Source: Pirellulales bacterium (GTDB lineage Bacteria > Planctomycetota > Planctomycetia > Pirellulales > Lacipirellulaceae). From it: a stretch of 35,025 nucleotides of DNA. A program made the position numbers and the translations under genes. The notes under the pieces are model-generated. The model saw nothing but the letters and a program-made list of their open reading frames with translations. It was not told where the DNA came from and made no database searches. Each line of letters begins with the position of its first letter. Position 1 is the stretch's first letter. The stretch spans positions 1 through 35,025 of the forward strand of contig JANQOF010000040.1 of assembly GCA_028279215.1 (NCBI GenBank). Direction: 5' to 3'. This document shows, piece after piece, positions 32,736 through 35,025 of this stretch.

Positions 32736-34280
32736 TCAACTGCCTTGCTCAGCGATCACAGTCAAGACTTCCACCAGCCAATCCTCGACGGTGATGTCTT
32801 CTGGTCGCGATTGGCGACCATGCATCATCGCTTCGGCTTCTTCGCGAGACCGACCGGCAACGACTGCTTCTTCGATTTCTTCTTTCGTCCACGGTACCGA
32901 CTTCAACTGCAACCTAGGAGTGCCTTGCCGTGTTGTGTCGCCCATCGCCAACGTTTGGGAATGAACATCGTTCAGGATAACATCCAGGCCCTCGACCTTG
33001 GTCGGAATTTCAAGCGAGAGCACATCTGGCTCGTTCCAAAGATACGTTGGCTTGTTTGCTTGCTTGCGCCATTCTTCCCACTCATTCCGAGTGTGAACAT
33101 GGAAACCGGCCGGCAATTGATTGTTGTCATTCAGCCAAGAGGTCACGTTACGAAGCAGAGTCCACTGGTAATCGACCCCATCTTTCTGCCAATCTGCAAG
33201 CCGCACAATCTGCATTCCATCTCGCCAGGAATGGTCCGCCAGGCGCCGGCCATTAGTTCCCCACATGAACTCGCCATATACCTTGCCGCCGTGGTGACGA
33301 GTGTCGATCTTGCCAAATCGATCGATGACTTCCTGGGATGCCCGAGAAGTGGATATCACAAGCACGGTGTCTTCGTCGACACGACGAACTTCGTGGATCG
33401 CCAAAACGATCCCCAATCGCTCGGCAGTTGCAATCGCGTCTTCCAGTGCAAAACCTTCCAGCGGCACCGTGCGATCGATAATCCGCGTCTCCGGTGGAAA
33501 AACCGCAGCGAACCGCTCGTCAGGAATCGCTAGGTCGTATTGCATGTCGATCCGCTCGTCCAAATCCCACTCACCTTTGTCGCTGCGCAGTTGCTCTTCG
33601 AAACGAACGAGCCGGTTGCGAACGTCCAGCCATGCAACCATCCGCATTCTCGCGTTGCTACTCGGGCTTACCACAAAGGCGCGGCACAGGATGCCGTCTA
33701 GCGTGGCGTCCAACTCCTTCGTCCGCTTGCCATCGTATCGGTCGATAGCCTTCACCGGATCGAGCATCTCGGAAATCACGCCGATTGGGTCGCGAGTTGG
33801 TCCCTTGATGGCCGTGCCGGCATCCGATCGATAGACCCACTCGAATTCGCCGTTGTCGATTCGTAGCACCTTGCCGAGGTCTTCGCGAACGCCCCGGTCC
33901 GCATCGTACCAAATCTCAGCCATCTCTACTTGCTTGCCATCAGCTACACGAATCCCCTTCGCGTATACGGCTTGAGCATTCCGAATTCCGGCAAGGACCT
34001 GTGCATAGACCGACTGCGAACTGAAGAGCGTGTAAAGCAAAAGCGGGAACACCAATAGAGCAGCGACCACTGAGCAAGCGGCCACAAAGTGCCTGCGAGT
34101 AGTCTGAACCAATTGTGCTGACCAGCCAACGACTTCCGGCTCATCACACATTGCCCGCCAGTTCTGCCGCATGCGAGTTTGAAGCTGTGCCTCGATGTTT
34201 TCATCCGGGATGTCGCTACGCAAGCGTGCCAACAATGTGTCAGCCATGTCGATCGACCCGTTGTGTGAATATTCGTTCAT
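32736..34280 (-). CDS. Membrane-bound anti-sigma factor-like protein
   Basis: A 514-residue protein with a cytoplasmic N-terminus (about 1-63), one membrane helix (64-87, FVAACSVVAALLVFPLLLYT) and a large extracytoplasmic domain. The first part of that domain (about 95-270: QAVYAKGIRVADGKQVEMAE, EIWYDADRGVREDLGK, VVSPSSNARMRMVAWLDVRN) resembles LolA/LppX-like lipoprotein-binding folds seen in planctomycete anti-sigma factors. The C-terminal 230 residues are not recognised. The ATG overlaps the stop of the upstream sigma-factor gene by four bases (ATGA), the standard arrangement for a sigma/anti-sigma pair. It would release the sigma factor in response to an envelope signal. Confidence 0.8.
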   Translation of the reverse strand: MNEYSHNGSIDMADTLLARLRSDIPDENIEAQLQTRMRQNWRAMCDEPEVVGWSAQLVQTTRRHFVAACSVVAALLVFPLLLYTLFSSQSVYAQVLAGIRNAQAVYAKGIRVADGKQVEMAEIWYDADRGVREDLGKVLRIDNGEFEWVYRSDAGTAIKGPTRDPIGVISEMLDPVKAIDRYDGKRTKELDATLDGILCRAFVVSPSSNARMRMVAWLDVRNRLVRFEEQLRSDKGEWDLDERIDMQYDLAIPDERFAAVFPPETRIIDRTVPLEGFALEDAIATAERLGIVLAIHEVRRVDEDTVLVISTSRASQEVIDRFGKIDTRHHGGKVYGEFMWGTNGRRLADHSWRDGMQIVRLADWQKDGVDYQWTLLRNVTSWLNDNNQLPAGFHVHTRNEWEEWRKQANKPTYLWNEPDVLSLEIPTKVEGLDVILNDVHSQTLAMGDTTRQGTPRLQLKSVPWTKEEIEEAVVAGRSREEAEAMMHGRQSRPEDITVEDWLVEVLTVIAEQGS

Positions 34281-34792
34281 GGCTTACTCCTTTGTTCTAT
34301 AGAACCCAGGTGGGCGAGACGTTCTCGTAACCTCGCCCGCCCCCGTTGCACATGCACTCTGGCTGTCGCCGCACTACATTCGAGTGCGGCCGCAACATCG
34401 CTGTAAGGCAATTCCTCAACCACATGCAGCAGCACGGCTTGCGCCTGTTGAGAACTCAAACGGCTGATCTCCTCAAGCAGCCTCGACTTGCTTTCGCCCA
34501 ACTCAGCCGCGAACGCTGGTGACGGCGAATCACTGGTAATCTCTTCTGGTAGTGTTTCGGTCTGGCGCGCCGCTCGGATCCGCAACCGATCGTATGCCGC
34601 ATTAAGCACAATCCGCAGCATCCACGCAGAAGGATTCGCGTGTGTCTTGAGCTGCGAGCGGTGTTTCCAGATGCGAGCCAATGCGTCCTGCAGGGCGTCC
34701 CCTGCCTCGTGTTCATCGCCCAAGACCCGCCAAGCGGCCTTAATCAGCTTGGGCTCAATCGGACGAATGTGCTTGTCGTAAATCTGATCCAT
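34277..34792 (-). CDS. ECF-type RNA polymerase sigma factor (with paired anti-sigma)
   Basis: A 171-residue sigma factor. Region 2 is about 10-80 (GDALQDALARIWKHRSQLKT, NPSAWMLRIVLNAAYDRLRI) and region 4 about 108-160, with the helix-turn-helix YSDVAAALECSAATARVHVQ and then RGRARLRERL. The acidic GDALQDALARIW core is typical of region 2.2. It starts with ATG at 34792 and is translationally coupled to the anti-sigma gene. Autoregulation from its own promoter, which lies between here and the repeat at 34889, is likely. The regulon is not known. Confidence 0.92.
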   Translation of the reverse strand: MDQIYDKHIRPIEPKLIKAAWRVLGDEHEAGDALQDALARIWKHRSQLKTHANPSAWMLRIVLNAAYDRLRIRAARQTETLPEEITSDSPSPAFAAELGESKSRLLEEISRLSSQQAQAVLLHVVEELPYSDVAAALECSAATARVHVQRGRARLRERLAHLGSIEQRSKP

Positions 34793-34888
34793 GGGAATTC
34801 GCTTCGTTGTCGGGCACTTCTACATAAGGAAAACGTAGAGGCCCTGACGAACGTTTACATGTTTCTTCGTCTGACTGCACAATTGATT

Positions 34889-35025
34889 TAGAGCGTGCTT
34901 CGGCTAGCTGTAGCGATGTTGGCGCAAACGAGTCAAATCTGGCAAGGCGGCCGAAGCAGGCGAATCTGCATGATTCGTCGATGCAGGCCAACATAGCTAG
35001 GTGCAGACGCAGTAAGCCAGCGCGC
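34889..35025 (+). repeat. 137-bp dispersed repeat, right copy (runs to the window edge)
   Basis: This is the direct-orientation partner of 291-427, aligned without gaps with 13 differences. The match continues to the last base of the window, so the true element may be longer on this side. It lies upstream of the ECF sigma gene. Confidence 0.8.

Overview
The window looks like chromosomal DNA of a planctomycete, probably of the order Pirellulales. The evidence is a moderately high GC content, few clear Shine-Dalgarno sites, a heme peroxidase with an LEPR-XLL-like N-terminus (LEHRQLLSADG), a secreted di-heme peroxidase ending in a dockerin and a PEP-CTERM anchor, two ECF sigma factors, small secreted proteins of planctomycete style, and intergenic DNA full of short palindromic repeats. 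The genus assignment is inference.

Layout. 1-506: gene-free, repeat-bearing DNA. 507-2768: STAS protein (-), tRNA-Cys (-), an unknown small protein, a 48-residue lipoprotein (-) and a small secreted protein. 2795-6498: aldehyde dehydrogenase (-), a lipoprotein and a MoxR/Mg-chelatase-type AAA+ ATPase. 6595-8584: GspF/PilC-type membrane protein, an anchored thermonuclease and a small Cys-pair protein (all -). 9187-11201: HNH nuclease (+), 7Fe ferredoxin (-) and an ECF sigma factor (+). 11210-13721: divergent tag (3-methyladenine glycosylase I) and mnmG. 13722-14242: a repeat island, then a lower-GC gene for a winged-helix plus TIR-like/nucleoside-deoxyribosyltransferase-like protein (a defence candidate), then an SRPBCC protein.

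15837-24679 (-) is a compact cbb3 cytochrome oxidase operon. In transcription order it runs: Rrf2 regulator, fused ccoNO, ccoQ, mono-heme ccoP, ccoG, a very short FixH-like protein, a TauE/SafE-like membrane protein, ccoI and ccoS. Most junctions overlap by 1-4 bases or lie within a few bases. Divergent from it are a Cys-rich predicted outer-membrane barrel with a strong terminator, a single-domain globin and a YbaN/DUF454 membrane protein. Together these suggest a low-oxygen/NO module.

27238-32215: a nucleotidyltransferase (-), then two secreted heme enzymes (+), an animal-type heme peroxidase and a MauG/CCP-type di-heme peroxidase. 32216-32735 is a second repeat island related to the first. 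32736-34792 is an ECF sigma factor/membrane anti-sigma pair (-). The window ends inside a 137-base repeat that also occurs in direct orientation at 291-427.

The most unusual signals are: two in-frame palindromic insertions inside conserved genes (the AAA+ ATPase and mnmG); the stem-loop family that populates two intergenic islands; the direct repeat near both ends; the TIR-like gene next to a repeat island; and the departures of the cbb3 operon from textbook form (CcoN-CcoO fusion, mono-heme CcoP, minimal FixH, Cys-rich neighbour barrel). No CRISPR array, transposase or prophage gene was seen.
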